A stretch of DNA of 64,000 nucleotides, from the NCBI GenBank assembly GCA_936432065.2, contig OW386292.2:135485460-135549459 (forward strand), read 5' to 3'. The position numbers were made by a program, and so were the translations under genes. The DNA is from Rutpela maculata (Eukaryota > Arthropoda > Insecta > Coleoptera > Cerambycidae). Position 1 is the first letter of the stretch, and each line of letters opens with the position of its first letter. A model generated the notes under the pieces. That model was given only the letters and a program-made list of their open reading frames with translations, had not been told where the DNA came from and made no database searches. Positions 63,546 to 64,000 of this stretch are shown in pieces.

Positions 63546-64000
63546 TATGATCGAATTCGGACCTTTAGATTCTCGACTACAATGATATGAAATTTTTTTC
63601 TCGGTGAGCATATTTACAGTCTTAGAAATGTGTCGATCAAATGCAATATACCCTTCATATTTGCGAAGAGTATAATAATGCGTATTTTGTTACTACCCCC
63701 AACCACGCCTAGTGGGGTTCTGTGTATGGGTGTCACGTGTGATGTATGTTGTGTATTAACGTCAACCAGAAGTGGGGGCAGTACGTGATGTAAAATTGAA
63801 GCGTTATTTGAAATATAAATGAGTATAAATCCTGATAACATCATTCATTTATTACCAAATTCATGAAAAACTAGTTATATGCAACAATATTAATGTAAAC
63901 TATGATTTTGGTGAAAGTGTAATCAATATTTTAAATAAATTTAAAAAATTTGATTTCCCAAATTTTGAGGCGGGTCCGGCAACATTATTTTTGGGAGCTC
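63546..64000. other. Window end: no gene seen
   Basis: AT-rich. A minus-strand open stretch at 63614-63844 has no recognised motif. Confidence 0.4.

Overview
This window is AT-rich animal nuclear DNA, almost certainly from an insect with a large, transposon-filled genome. The main evidence is a cluster of ZAD-type C2H2 zinc finger genes, a family expanded in insects. They have GT-AG introns and lie among mariner/Tc1, hAT, P-like, Ty3/gypsy, Ty1/copia and Jockey/CR1-type elements. The flavour is beetle-like, but the sequence does not fix the order or species.

Layout. 0-2 kb: foldback repeats and a tandem repeat, then a TATA-like box. 2.1-12.4 kb (+): ZAD zinc finger gene 1 (4 exons, about 662 aa); its third intron holds a complete mariner-like element with an intact transposase. 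12.4-21 kb: decayed fingers, a copia fragment, a solo LTR, two non-LTR fragments and a P-like element with a THAP remnant. 21.1-51.7 kb (+): ZAD zinc finger gene 2 (4 exons, about 679 aa), a paralog of gene 1. Its intron 2 (about 7.9 kb) and intron 3 (about 20.6 kb) are stuffed with mobile DNA. Intron 3 is a nested stack: a Jockey/CR1-type element is split by a 17 kb DNA element, which contains a 12 kb hAT element, which contains a small palindromic element, which contains both a very young Ty3/gypsy element (10.35 kb, 2.1 kb LTRs) and a hAT-type MITE. 51.7-60 kb: copia and non-LTR relics, a SWIM-finger relic and a TIR element carrying a reverse transcriptase. 60.2 kb (+): first exon of a third ZAD gene that runs out of the window. 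61.0-63.5 kb: a long-TIR element carrying a broken gene that looks like a FEN1/XPG (PIN)-type nuclease fused to a CXC cysteine motif.

How the genes work. Genes 1 and 2 should be nuclear DNA-binding proteins: N-terminal ZAD dimerisation domains, an acidic linker with possible SUMO sites, and an array of 9 or 11 C2H2 fingers. Both appear to carry two ZAD units, each interrupted by a phase-0 intron at the same point. The 5' exons of the two genes are well diverged, but the finger exon and about 2 kb of 3' flank are nearly the same. This implies a later block duplication or gene conversion (10.90-14.65 kb against 50.07-53.99 kb). Everything else recognisable is mobile or broken. All comparisons were made by eye; no alignment or database search was run.
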